DNA of 64,000 bases, taken from assembly GCA_973895155.1 (NCBI GenBank), contig OZ316891.1:4898001-4962000 (forward strand). Reading direction: 5' to 3'. Source of the stretch: Marsupella aquatica. Lineage: Eukaryota > Marchantiophyta. A program made the position numbers and the translations under genes. Below are positions 23,601 to 39,430 of the stretch, in pieces (the stretch's first letter is position 1; every line of letters starts with the position of its first letter). The notes beneath the pieces are model-generated. The model saw nothing but the letters and a program-made list of their open reading frames with translations. It was not told the DNA's origin and did not search any database.

Positions 23601-25758
23601 CCAAAAATGGAGTAAATCAGAATCATAATCGGAGCCGAAAGTGGTGGATATGTCACCAAAAGGACCACGGTAGGGATAGATGTTGCACTCCCGGACAAGA
23701 GCTAGCCAAATCACATGAGAATGCCTGATTCCGTGAACGAGAAACTGCTATAGGACCCCAAAGCTAATTGGAAGTGAGTACGATTGAAGTTGAAGGAAAA
23801 ACGTGAAAGCTAATCAAGTTCCAATCGGGGCAATATGAGACCAATTGGACCGCTCTTGGGATCAATCTGATTCTCCCGGATAAGAGCTATACAAAGCACT
23901 GGAGAAATCTGAAATCCGTGAAAGATTGACCAAGATATGACCGTCGAAAGGAAGGCAAAAATCGCAGAAAAATGACTGAAAAATGGCGAAAACGAATGTG
24001 ACCATAAGTATGTAGATACTGCACCGTTTTTGACGTGTTTTATATCGATTTGATGCGCCTCTGCAAGAGCAAGCTAATGCAACTGAGAAAACTGGATTCC
24101 GAGAAAAACTGAGTACGGGAGGGTAGTCAAAGTGGCGCGAAAACTGTGCTACAGTCTGAACTCCATAGCCAGGAGCTCAAAGACCTAAGACCGACGATGA
24201 AGGTGAAGTCTATGCTCCACATGTGTGAAGTCTATGCCACATCCGCTTTTGTGTATAGGTATAGACTAAATAGTTTTTCACTATATCCTTAGGGACTATA
24301 TTATTAGTTTGGTGGGCATCGTTGGCAAGCAAGTCATAACATGTGTGAATTGTTCTGAAATGCTAGTTTTTGCTCGAATAGCACCATTCTTGTTGTACAA
24401 ATAATCAAAATGGTAGATGTCTAAAAGTGTTTGGTCTATTGGGGTATGAGAGCCATATGTTGTGATCCAATTGAAAAGCATCTTCCAGTTTTTATCAATC
24501 TTTTGCATTTAATAAACAATGCCGTTTTTTCCACCTAGACCCCATGGAAAGGGGAACCAAAAAGGCCATCAACTTACCAAAAAGCAGGGCATATTGCCCA
24601 AAGCACCAGGAAAGCGCGCCAAGCCAGGCCGAGGACCAACACCTGAATGGACAAGAGTCCAACAACAAAGTCACACCCTCAAACCCCCAGAAAAGTCTTG
24701 CATGTTAGGCATTTACTCATAGTCTAAGGTTACGACTATAGTTGCAGTCAGGGCTAACCGTAGTTGTAGACTAGGTTAGGTTAACTAGGTTACACATTAT
24801 ATCCCAAGTGGTGTTTGTTTGGATAAGAAGAACTCAATCATTGTTACGGATCCAGTTGAGAGATAGGGAGATCTTGTATTGAAGAGACTCAATATGGCCG
24901 ACGGGTCTAAAGTGTAATAAAGCTCTCATGTGTTCCCGTGGACGTAGCCTCAATTGAGATGGATCACATATCTCTTTGTGTCGATTACTTGTGCGTCGGA
25001 TAGTTCATGAGCTTGCTATTGTGAATGTCATCTTTGCTCAACAGTGTAGGCCTAGCGCGTCACGTACTAAACCCTCTAATTAAACTCCCTATTTAATCAG
25101 AACTGAACTATGCTAACCTAGAAGAGCACCTCAACACAGGTCGGACAGCTAGTAATCACCACAATATATTGTCTTCAAATCATAGTTTCGATAGTGGCAG
25201 TCGCTTTTTGCGGTTCTCCCAAATAATCTCTATGATTTCTCGATCGACCATGCAGGGTCGACTGCATGCAATTTGCCTAGAGTCACTGTACATAGTAAGC
25301 ACCACACCACACAAAGACAGGTGTAGGCACCACACAAGAATAGATGTACTCCTTGGTAAAAATAGAGGGTCCTACTTGATAAAAAAAGTTACCTATGGGT
25401 CCATTGGGTAAGAAAATTTAACCAGGGCCATCAAACATATATATTGGTTTCATTGACATATAAGTGAGAAACGAGATCATGATTTTCTGAAACGAGATCA
25501 TGATTTTCTCCTTCGCGCGCAAAATCTCCATAGTTTCCGAAGGCGCTGTCTCACTTTGAACAATCAGGTAGAGCACAGATGGTTGCTTCTTTTCCCTGTA
25601 CAATAATGTCTTCGGAGATTTCCAGAAGATAAAATCTCACTGACAATAATCAACTAGCAACATATTTCATTTTTCCACCAAGATCTTCGGAGAATTTTCG
25701 ATTCCGTATCTCTCCATCAACGAGGAGAAGGCAGTACATCCATTCACAAGGGAATGAT
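23601..25758. other. intergenic between copy 2 and OPR copy B
   Basis: The first part may be the 5' UTR of retrotransposon copy 2, whose 5' border I cannot place. A dispersed repeat lies at 24360-24525. The last 250 bp (from about 25.51 kb) match the 3' flank of OPR copy A and belong to the duplicated block. No further gene is seen. Confidence 0.5.
24360..24525. repeat. dispersed repeat, related to 30565-30720
   Basis: Shares 'gtacaaataatcaaaatg', 'aaaaagtgtttg'-like sequence, 'tgttgtgatccaat' and 'catcttccagt' with the segment at 30565-30720, in the same orientation and order, with substantial divergence. The 30.6-kb copy directly follows an RLE retrotransposon fragment. Confidence 0.7.
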
Positions 25759-29178
<3,420 letters not shown>

Positions 29179-29219
29179 CTTGCTCCACCACCTTCCTCGA
29201 CCTGTTACGCTATCCCTCC

Positions 29220-29335
29220 TCTAAAGTACTCTGTTCTCCTAATTGTCAAGCAATTCGACGAATTCAAGCATCCCTCCTCTCAAGTACTCTGTTCTCCTAA
29301 TTGTCAAGCAATTCGAGGAATTCAAGCATCTCGAC
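29220..29335. repeat. 58-bp tandem duplication upstream of OPR copy B
   Basis: 'agtactctgttctcctaatt' followed by 'gtcaagcaattcga' is repeated with a 58-bp offset. Copy A has the sequence once (near 18775). It lies immediately upstream of the OPR-B start codon, in the leader or promoter. Confidence 0.85.
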
Positions 29336-30399
29336 GAACAATTCAGCAACGCTGTAGTAAGCTCCGTTATGTAGGGGTAGACGAGCAATTGGAATTTGTC
29401 AGGGCTGATAGATGAATTGAAGTCTCGCGAGTTATGACGAACGATTCAAGATTGTCGTCATAGATCTGAAAAGGTAAAGCCTGCTTTCGAATCTGGTCTG
29501 GTGCTTCGCACACACCTATGCAGCTGACCTCAGCCCGCCATAGCTTATTAAGTATCATTATTCTGCATGCCTGAAGGGAAAAGGCATGTAAGTGTGACCC
29601 ATTTCATTGCTGAGTACTATTTAAATGGTGACGGGGAGTCTCTTGGCTCTTCTTGAGGCCCTCCCTCTTTTTTCTTTCCCTTTATTGGGTTCCTTTGACT
29701 TTAATTTCACTTTGCCTTTGGGACCTGTTTGGCGTTTGTGCTTATTGGCACTTTGATATAGTATTTAAATGGTTTGCCTTTGTGTGTGATTGTGGGTCGT
29801 TTTTTTACTCTTTTGTAATCTTGAGCGTTTCCTTGTTCTCCCCTTTATTGGGTTTAGTGCCATACACAGTTCTTGTGTACTTATCTGGGTCCTGGTAATC
29901 GGACATTAAAATGTACCAGGATAGGGTGTCCCATGATAAACTTGGATATTCTATTTAACTCTGAGTGTTTTAAACACATATCTGAGTGTCCAATTTTGAC
30001 GTGCAATTTTTGACGCTAGATTTCTATGGCCCTCACATATGAGAATAATTTCTAATGTTACATTCACTTCTTCTGTACTTATCTATTACCTTCGTGTGGG
30101 ACGTACGTCATACCCACCAGCGTATAGGTGGAGAGACCATAGACATGCATGAACTGTGGGAACTATATCACATCCACTATTGTGTAGAGGTGGAAAGATC
30201 ATAGACATTACTACTAAGGTACTTGGGGACTTTGGTACATGTGAGACAGGAGATGGTGCTCCATTTGACAGGTCTTCGCAACATAAATTGCGGATTGCTT
30301 TGAGCATGGGTACGAGATGGTAGACTACTTTGGCTCAATCATGCTGTGAAAACCAACCCTTTGTGGGAGACATCATGCATGGGGTAGTGGCATCACAGA

Positions 30400-30545
30400 C
30401 GGAGGCAGTATGTAGCAACACGTGTGGCAACAACAAAAGAGAATATGCGACACGAGCTATGTCATATAGTTTCCTTCCCCTTGCTATTGAGATAGTTTGG
30501 AGACTCCATCGTCAATTTGATGATCTCCTTCGACAGGGAGGTTGA
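30400..30545 (+). pseudogene. fragment of an RLE retrotransposon endonuclease domain
   Basis: The translation KREYATRAMSYSFLPLAIEI followed by VWRLHRQFDDLLRQ aligns with the copy 1 peptide around AKYAARASSDSFLPLALEIF and GRLHHQFDGLLRQ. Only this C-terminal piece is present. It is followed at 30565 by a dispersed repeat that also occurs at 24.4 kb. Confidence 0.75.
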
Positions 30546-30564
30546 AACCTGCCTGGACTGTTCT

Positions 30565-30720
30565 AACACTCAAATAGCACCTTTTTGTAGTACAAATAAT
30601 CACAATGTTGGGTGTCAAAAAGTGTTTGTCCATGGGGTCTCAAGGCCAAATGTTGTGATCCATCTAAGAATCATCTTCCAGTGTTTTATTGATTTACGTA
30701 ATAAGCAATGCCTTTCAAGA
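30565..30720. repeat. dispersed repeat, related to 24360-24525
   Basis: Same order of shared phrases as the copy at 24.4 kb, including 'gtagtacaaataatcaca' and 'tgttgtgatccat'. It starts just downstream of the RLE fragment. Confidence 0.7.
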
Positions 30721-31744
30721 TAGAAGCACTTCAGTGCATGAAAATTGGATAGATATATAGTTGGAACCTACTTTATATACTTAAACTCAAGTTAGCAATT
30801 AATAGGGGAGGAGTTATCTGATGGTAACTTGCAGTTATTCAAGGATTCTAAGTCAACTTTGTGTAACTGAGGTTCAACATAATCTATGTACGAGGGTAAT
30901 GTGCATGTTGTTGCCCCATCGTCATAAGCACGCACGAGGAGATAGAGTGTGCAAAATAAGTCACTCCTTGTCATTCCATAACTACAGTATTATTTCAATA
31001 ATGGAAATTGAAGCCCCATTTACCTCCACATTTGCCAGAACTCTCAGATAGACTTTGGCAACCAGGATGTACTGCAGCAAACCCTCTTTTCAATTAGTAT
31101 GGTACATGTTTCACCATGAGTTACATGTGACTATTTCAGCTCAAATTCAGCTTTTGTGCATCGATAAGCCAAGAACAGTTCTGAAATTCTGGAGTAGATG
31201 CACAACCATCACGATGGCAATAAGGGCACAACATGTACCTGGCAGTGAAGTTTGTGGTAGTGCTCAATTGCTAGCACAGCTTTGGTATGCGCAGACAAGG
31301 CTGCTCCTGGCATTGCAGAACAGGCATAGGTCACTAAGGAGACTGCCAAGGCACAGGGTGGGCTCCTTGGTCCTCCTGGGGTTTTCCACTTGTGTTCTAC
31401 TCTTGATTGGACCCTCTCAACTCTCTCAGTTACAGTTCCAATCAAGGTCACACAAGTTTTCCTGGAAGTAAAGTGGCAGACTTGCAAATGATCCTTCAGG
31501 TTTGAGAAACACTATTGGGTCTCCTGCCTTTTGGTACGGCATTGTGCATTGTGGGGCTCGTTATTTGTTGGCAATATGATATACACTTTCTTATAACCTA
31601 GTTGTTAGTAGGGCAAGTATTCAACACAAACAATAAAAAACTAGTTCTCCGATAATGGTGTCGGCCGTCCAATTGTTTTGCAGGAGGAAAAACTTTATTA
31701 AAAATAGATTATAGTGTTGCTCCAAATGGTAATAGAAAGCTTTT

Positions 31745-31830
31745 AAACAGCCACTAACCATATAAAAGGGGGAAGTGTCCAAAAGTTTCTCTTTTTGGCT
31801 TTCCTCTCATTCTTCTCCTCTCCCCTTCCA
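31745..31830. mobile_element. solo arm related to the foldback element at 35.4-35.7 kb
   Basis: 'ccactaaccatataaaaggg' and 'aagtgtccaaaagtttctc' match the reverse complement of 35650-35740. Only one arm is visible here. Confidence 0.5.
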
Positions 31831-33696
31831 TATTACTTTACAAACTCATGAAAGTATACTATTTATGGTAAAACCTGGTAACCATTTTTACGGACCCCCA
31901 TGAGAGGTCCCTGGCAAATTCCCTGCCACAAGGTTGCGTCACATCAGCACTGTCAGCCACAAATAGGACAGATCTTATTTGTGACAGTACCAAAAGCACA
32001 CATTCATGTTTGTGGCAAAAGTAACGTAATTTTTAGTGCACCATGCCATAAGTATTAAGCGTAAAAAAATTCAGAATATAAAGGAAGAGATGTCATTTAG
32101 TAAAATAAAGTTATCATTCTGATATTTGTCAATGATATATCAGTGTTTTACATCAAAATGCTTGTATGTTTTAATTGTTTGCAAGTTTGAAAAAATAACC
32201 AATCAATAGAAATGTATATAGTTAGAACCCCTTTGGCTCCACATTGTAAAACTAAATAATCAATCTCCTTAGTACTTGATGAAATCTATCAATGTCTGAT
32301 TCATTGGAAAGATCTTGATTATGTCGTCATCGCTTGTCCGCAAGCCGATACAATCGTCTAGGGCCATCTCTTCTTAGCAAACCCCGATCTCCCGAGGACA
32401 TATTTGCTCGACACACCATTGAACCCTTCCAATCAAGACACCTTCTTCTACATTCCAGACCCCAATCTACAGATTATCCGTTCTTAGCAGAGTCTCATTC
32501 CGACTTCGCCAAATCATGTTAGCACCGAAGTGAATCTCAACGCAGCTCAGATGTCTACTCGTCCACGTAGAAGATTGTAAATCCCCGACTTGACGTGTAA
32601 CATCTACAATTTCTGACTGAATTTGCTCGATTCTGCCTGTGCACGAAGTCCCCAGAGGAACGGTTTCATGCGTGCCAATTCTATCGTCCTTGGTCGTGTT
32701 GCTTTTCTTCATTGCAGTGTTTTGCTACTTATCACATAGACGAGCTTCAGCACGTTAGTGCAACGACTCACCAACATGTAAGAAATGGTCCACCATGAAG
32801 ATTTGTGGTAGGGTCAAATGAGCTTTTAATCTTCAAAAAGAGCATTTAAGGGCTGATTTTGGATGGATGGTGGCTTCCCAACTTTGGACCCCATCCCAAA
32901 ACAAATGGCAACGAGGTTCCATTTTCACTGGCCCCTATCCCTCAATAAATGGCAACCAGCCTCGGTTTTGGCAACCCTGGCCACTATTCCCATTTATGTC
33001 AAAGATTACACATGTTAGAAGATTCTTGACTTGCTTGAGATTTTGAGTCTATGTACAACAACATATCACTCTGGAGAGGATAGGCTTTGAAGAGGATAGA
33101 AATGATGGTGACTAAATTCAATATGGGGAGTGGAGAACTATTTTTTAATTGTTTTTGTAATTTATATCTTTTAAAACCTTAATATCCTCGCCTCTTTTTC
33201 TTTTTCCTTTTTTTTCACTTTTTGTTTGTTTTGTCTTTTTCTCTTGTTTTGTCTTTTTCTCATTATTAGATTGTGCACTATTTTCTTGATTATGTAATAT
33301 TCCTCTCATGATGTCAGATGGACAGCATTTCTTTTGCATGGATGATATGGCATGAGACATAATATGGTATGGATGGTAGAGGGAGGAGCATAGGGTAGCA
33401 TGGACCGTAAAGGGGAAGACTTTGTAATTTTCTTGCTTGAAAAAGCGTGTTCACACAAAATATAACTATTTTCTTCTTATTCCTTTCTCTTTTTCCAGTT
33501 CCCCTTTTCTTTCACTTAAAAAACCTCTCCAAATTTGAATGACAACCACTTCAAAAAGTGGCACAACCCTTTATTATATGAGTTCATTCATGTAAAAATT
33601 CTCATCAACTGTTTCATCAACTCTTACCCATGTATAAAATCTTATCCACTCTCATGATAATATATCAATGTATATTGTCTCACCAATCAACTCTCC

Positions 33697-33900
33697 ATCA
33701 AACACATTCAATCATGTAGAATGTCTCATCAACTCTTAGTGAAATGCATGTATAAAATCTCATCATTCAACTGTCCATCAAACACATTCAATCATGTAGA
33801 ATGTCTCTTCAACTCTTAGTGAAATGCATGTATAAAATCTCATCATTCAACTCTCCATCAAACACATTCATGTAGAATGTTTCATCAACTGTCTCATCTC
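33697..33900. repeat. 80-bp tandem repeat, between two and three copies
   Basis: 'aacacattca' recurs at 33701, 33781 and 33861. The units contain 'atcatgtagaatgtctc' and 'gaaatgcatgtataaaat', and the last copy is shortened. Confidence 0.85.
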
Positions 33901-34309
33901 TCAATGAAACATAAGTGCATCACTTCATTGCCTAAAAAGTAAAGGTGGCTTTACAATAAGTGGGGGCCGATTGATTCTTTTATTAGCTTTGAGACTAATT
34001 AGATATGGACCTAATAATGAGTACCAAAGGCTGCATTGGGCTTTACGAGAACTAAGGGCCAATAAAAAGTGGTGTCTGCCAATCCTACACGGCAACGAAT
34101 AGGCTCATGTAAAGTGGGTCTGTCAGGTCAAAAACTATTATAGGTATTGAATGATCCCAAATGGCACTACAGTCACTGTGTGTTTAGGAGGCAAAAATTT
34201 GCTTACCTTCCACCTCTCTGAAAGTATATATCACTGATAGGGAACAAAAACTGTCAAACCCAGAAGCCAGGATCCCCAAAATTGAAATTTAGCCAATTTC
34301 CTATCTAGC

Positions 34310-35090
34310 CACAAACCCCATTAACCAAATCTCGGGAGTTTGACAGTCATAAGATAAATTAAACTAATAAAATTACATAATGAATATTCTTCATATCTTT
34401 TCCTTCACACAAAGGACATCAAATTAATCTACTAAAACTGGATAAAAATTACTAGTGCAATAGTATATTTTCTCCTCCACACAACGTGCACTCGCCTCCC
34501 TGGCAAAAAGGAAAAAAAACATTGCAATTTAGCTGACTTTCTCTCCCGTCAAGTTTTTTGTTCTCTCCGTCTTCCAGAAGCGGAAACTCGGTTTTTGTCC
34601 TCCAATAGACAGTTTCTGTCTACCCACAAACTCCACTACTGTAGCTAAAACAACGCTTATCCTTAATTCTAGTGAGACTTGATGGTCATAAATTAACAAC
34701 TAGGAAAGAAATCTTCTTGACATCCTCTCCTGCACACAAAGTACAGCACATTCATTTACTAAAGTTGGATACAAATATTACTACTGTATTGCAAGTGATT
34801 TTTCCCTTTACATTTTTCTGTACAGTCCTGGAGGAGAATGCGCGGTCAATATTTGGAGCATCTCTTCCAAAAGATTATACTCTACTTCTACTGAAATTTG
34901 TAGAAATCAAAATCTCTCAGGCCGGTTAAGTGTATTAAAATCATGTTTTTTGGAGCGTTACATCACACAATGCGGTGTAAACAGTACATCACTATATTCA
35001 CAAAGTTCGTTCGCCTCCCTGGCCAAAAAAATCAAAATTTAAATGAAGCTGTCTCTCCCCATCAAGTGTTTTGTTCACTGGGTCTTCCGC
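34310..35090. repeat. two diverged direct copies of a several-hundred-bp segment
   Basis: The segment 34310-34590 ('agtttgacagtcataa', 'cacacaaaggacatcaa', 'cgcctccctggcaaaaa', 'ccgtcaagttttttgttc') is repeated at about 34660-35075 ('agacttgatggtcataa', 'cacacaaagtacagcac', 'cgcctccctggccaaaaa', 'catcaagtgttttgttca') with strong divergence and an internal insertion in the second copy. No coding capacity is evident. Confidence 0.6.
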
Positions 35091-35436
35091 ACTCAAAGTC
35101 TAGTAAAATTGGTTGTCCGAGAGTCAGGCAGCCAGGATGGGGCCGGTCCGAAGTTCATTCTGACCAGGGTTAATAAATAATAAATGGCTGCCCCTCCGAA
35201 AGTCCGAAACCCTCAAATCCTCGCAACACAAGGAAAAAACAAACAAATTCTGGTTGTACAGTGCGGTTAGTCAGCTGTACTGCTGTACAGTATGGTCTTC
35301 AGTTAATGCAGAATACTTTTTGGCGAGCTCTACTCCACCGTAGATTCAATTATGGCGGATGGCCTAGATGCTACACCAATTTCTCCCAATATGTCTGTTT
35401 ACCATTCCATTTTCCGAGGTAAGTTTATGTTAGGAT

Positions 35437-35742
35437 AAGGTGACTCCCACGGAGTGGACTAGACTATATTCTTAGTGATAGTTTTTTGTTTTGTATTGTT
35501 TTGAAATTCTTAGTGATAGTGATTAGTAGTTCTCTTCTGTTGAGGTGTTCTTTTAGGCTAGCATAGTTTGGTTCTCATTAAAGAGCCACTAGCCATTATA
35601 AAAACATGGTTCCACCATTTTAGTATTTTTTCCTGAAATTGAGGAGCAAAACCTCACTGTAGAGGAGAAATGTGAAAAAGGGAGAAATTTTGGACACTCC
35701 TCCTTTATATGGCCAGTGGTGGTTTAAGAGGGAGTCACCCTT
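35437..35742. mobile_element. MITE-like foldback element, about 306 bp
   Basis: The ends are near-perfect inverted repeats: 'aaggtgactccc' at the left and 'gggagtcaccctt' at the right. Subterminal arms are also inverted relative to each other ('gagccactagccattataaa' against the reverse complement of 'tttatatggccagtggtgg'). No coding capacity. A related solo arm lies at 31.75 kb. Confidence 0.7.
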
Positions 35743-36742
35743 CTCAATTATGTAACCATCATTGGGCCTGCAGGAGTTTTGGGGGGCTTTGAGGGTGATT
35801 ACTTTCCTTGCTGGACCCTTGCCCTTGCGGGTGTTAGTTCTCGGCCTGGCTTGGCCTTTGTGGTGATTTGGATTATATGCCCGGATTTGTTTTTAGTAGA
35901 TGGCCTTTCTTGGTCCCCCTCCCGCGAGTTTCACGTGGAAAAACAATTTTAATGAAAAAGGAAAGAAATAGTGGGATTGCAAATTATAAGGGCTTAAATT
36001 AAATAGGACTATCTTAGAAAAATAAAGAAACTTATGTATATATAGAGAGAAATAAAGAAAAACTGCCATGAGACTCACATTACAATAACATTTTGTAAAG
36101 TAACAGAAAATAAAAGAAATATGGCATATTATAGTGGAAAATGATGCTCACATGGACCACAACATTAGTCTTTTGAAACCCCCATGGACCATAGTTCCCA
36201 AAATTTGAGTTTAATTATAATAACTTGATGTTCATATATGCAAATATTGTTTAGTTTTGAGTATGATTCTGCTAGTTGGGTAGGTAAGCTAAACTTTCAT
36301 CAAAGGGGAGCAAATTTTTGGCCATTTTGGTTGAATTATTCAACATAGAATGCAAAGGGGTAAATTTTGTTAAATGGATTTTCATTGTGGTACTATGAAA
36401 TATTAAGGCTTGTGTTTGAAAACTAAAAAATATTTTAGAATTCATAACAATCAAATTATAATCCCCAAACTCCCATGGACCACCAAAATGTGGTCCACGG
36501 GAGCACTATGTCCAACATGGAGGTCCATCCGGGCTTCACTTTCTGTTATAGCATTTAGATTAGATTGTCATTGTAGAAGAAAAATATACAAAACTAAATA
36601 AATATATGGATGTTTATCAATCTGCCACTACAGCTTCCGGCCATATTGACATTTGGTAACCAGACATTGAAAAAGAAACATTACACAATTGTCATTTTTA
36701 TATAGATTGGTTATTTTTGAATCACTAGCCCCATGACCTGAT

Positions 36743-36916
36743 GAGGTATTTGCTTGATCGACCCCAAAATGAAACTTGTTACTTCATCGACCCCCTGAGG
36801 TCTATGGACGGCCCAGATCTGAGATCGAAAAGTCCATCAACAGTCCAGATTGGAAAAAGTATCGAGGGGGTTGATTAAACTTTTTCCAGAAGGGGGTCTA
36901 CACAAGCATATCCCTC
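36743..36916. mobile_element. MITE-like foldback element, about 174 bp
   Basis: The left end 'gaggtatttgcttgatcgac' pairs with the right end 'gtctacacaagcatatccctc' (shown in two overlapping stretches: 'gtctacacaagcatatccc' and 'tccctc'). Internal blocks 'catcgaccccctgagg' and 'gagggggttgattaa' are also inverted. A half copy lies at 6925-7011. The flanking duplication is unclear (possibly TGA). Confidence 0.7.
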
Positions 36917-37130
36917 TGACCCGATCCCCAGGCCCGATCCTTGAATGTAAATAGATATGAAGAAGAATCTTAAACAATAAAATTTATATGCTCTTTTTAT
37001 TAGTCTTTGCCCCATTGTCTTTTTTGTCCATCCTCATTAGAATTTTATCTTTATTTAGAGTCAATGCCACTTTGTCTATCCTCATTTAAATTTGTTGACC
37101 TTATAAATTGAACTTTTATCTCTATTGGGA

Positions 37131-38080
37131 GTTGTGGTCTAGAGGCTTCACTCTAGGCCTACTGTAGGCCCTTAATAGTAGGCATCAATTGCTGCTTTTA
37201 TAATACTAGCCCTGACTATGGTTCTTCGAACGTGAATACTAGCGAAGAGGACAATACAAATATTATCAAAATATATTCTCTATTCTAATTCTTTGAAGGT
37301 TAATGAAATGGAAAGAACCTATCATTTTAATAGTCATATATAATATACCATCAATCTTTGTATGCACATCCTTCTTTCTATGCACATATGTTGTGGTGGG
37401 GCCATGGTGCCGAATACTTAGAAATTATCACAAAAAACTTGCATGTACCAATTGACATACATCATGCTATCATAGTCATGAGTTTTTCCCATACACATGA
37501 GGATTTTCCCATGCACATGATGACCACGGAGTTATGATCTAGAGGCTTCACTCTAGACCTAGGCTCTTAAGAGTATACTTCAGTTGACGCTTTTATAATA
37601 AGACTAGCCCGATGAGCCATTCCTTGAACCTAAATAGATATGAAGGAAACTTTTGCACAATACAATTTATATGTTATTTTGGTTAGTCTTTGACTCATCC
37701 TTAGTCAATGTCCCTGTTGTGTATCCTCATTTAAAATTTTGATTTTATTAATTTTATTTAGCTTTTAAGTACATTGTCACTAAAGATATTTGAATTTATA
37801 ATATTGTCACTATTTTTTTTGTATTTACAAAAATGTCAAGGTTTTTGTATATAGTTCCCGTAGTTACCTTGGTAAACTTGTTATCCGTATACAAAATAAT
37901 GATATTTTTATAAATACCAAAAAAATTGTGACAATATTATGAATTAGAACATCTTTAATGACAAAGTAATCAAATAATCTCATTGTCAGCCTGAGTTATG
38001 GTCTAGAGATTTCACTCTAGACCTAGAGTCTTAAAAGTAGATTGTAATTGGTGTTTTTATAGTAAGACTAGCCCAATGCC
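37131..38080. repeat. three direct copies of an 80-bp border motif
   Basis: 'gtctagaggcttcactctag' and the following tract ending 'agactagccc' occur at about 37137, 37538 and 37993. The spacers are partly related ('aaatagatatgaag', 'caatttatatg'). The last copy runs directly into 'atgcccgtgcgttgcacg', where the GA-rich minisatellite begins. Confidence 0.75.
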
Positions 38081-38094
38081 CGTGCGTTGCACGA

Positions 38095-39430
38095 AAGATG
38101 TCGAGGTGAAAAAAGATGTCGAGGAGAGAAAAGATGTTGAGATGATAAAAGATGTCGAGGAGAGAAAAGATGTTGAGGTGAGCAAAAGATGTCGAGGTGA
38201 TAGAAGATGTTGAGGTGATAGAAAAGATGTCAAGGTGATAAAAGATGTCGAGGAGAAAAAAGATGTTGAGGTGAGCAAAAGATGTCGAGGTGATAGAAGA
38301 TGTCGAGGAGAGAAAAGATGTCGAGGCGATAAAAGATGTCAAGGAGCGAAAAGATGTTGAGGAGAGAAAAGATGTCGAGGTGAGAATAATGTCGAGGTGA
38401 GGAAAAGATGTTGAGATGATAAATGAAGTAGAGGAGAGGAAAAGATGTCAAAGAGAGAAAAGATATTGAGGAGAGAAATAGATGTTGAGATGAGAAAAAA
38501 ATTGAGGAGAGAAAATATGTCTAGGTGAACAAAAGATGTTGAGGAGAGAAACGTGTGCAAAGGAGAGAAAAAGATTTTGAGCAGAAAAAGATGTAAAGTA
38601 GAGCAACAGATTTTGAGGTGAGAAAATAAACTTGACACTTTTTCCACCCCTTGCCTAGGACCGGACGGGGCAAGATGAAGCCTCTCCCTCCCTCTTTTCT
38701 CATCCATGTGCCCCCCCTTCCCCTTTCTCCTTGCCTCTCCCCCTCTTTGCTTTGCTTCCAAGGCTTTCTTTGGGACAATAAAAGTCAAATTTTGTGAGAC
38801 AATTGTGATGAAAACCATAGAAATATTTGTCATAGTTTATGGGTGTGAAGTCTCATTATTTTGGCACAATATATATATATATACAAATAGCCCGATGCCC
38901 ATGCGTTGCCCAGAAGATGTTGAGGTGAGAAAAAACCATTGAGGTGAGGATATCGAGGAGATAAAAAGATGCTGAGATGAGAAAAATATGTGGAGGAGAG
39001 AAAAAGATGTTGAGGTGAGAAAAATGTTCAATGAGAGAAAAAAAATGTCAAGGTGAGAAAATGATATTAAGGTGAGGAAATCATGTCCATGAGAGAAAAA
39101 AAATGTGAAAATGAAAATATGATGCTGAGATGAGAAGAGATGCCAAAGATAAAATATCTCAAGAAGAGAAAATATATCAAGGTGCATGAGAAAATGCTGA
39201 GGTGATAAAAGATGTTGAGGAGAAAAAAAGTGCAGAGAGGAAAGATGGCAAGGTGAGAAAAAGATGTCAATGTGAGATTGAAAAGAACACTGGGGTGAGG
39301 AAAATATCTCAAGGAGAGAAAATATGTCAATATGATAAAAAGTAGTTGAGGAGATAAAAAGATGTCAAGGTGAGAAAAATATGTCAAGGCGAGAAAAATT
39401 GTCAAGTTGAGGCAAAGATATTGAGGCAAT
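38095..39430. repeat. GA-rich minisatellite, two arrays
   Basis: Units of about 15-18 bp of the form 'aaaagatgtcgaggtgag' fill 38095-38640 and 38905-39430. Each array follows a leader containing 'gcccgtgcgttgcacg' or 'gcccatgcgttgcccag' and is followed by pyrimidine-rich sequence. Long minus-strand frames rich in Ser/Leu/Phe here are repeat artefacts. Confidence 0.9.
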
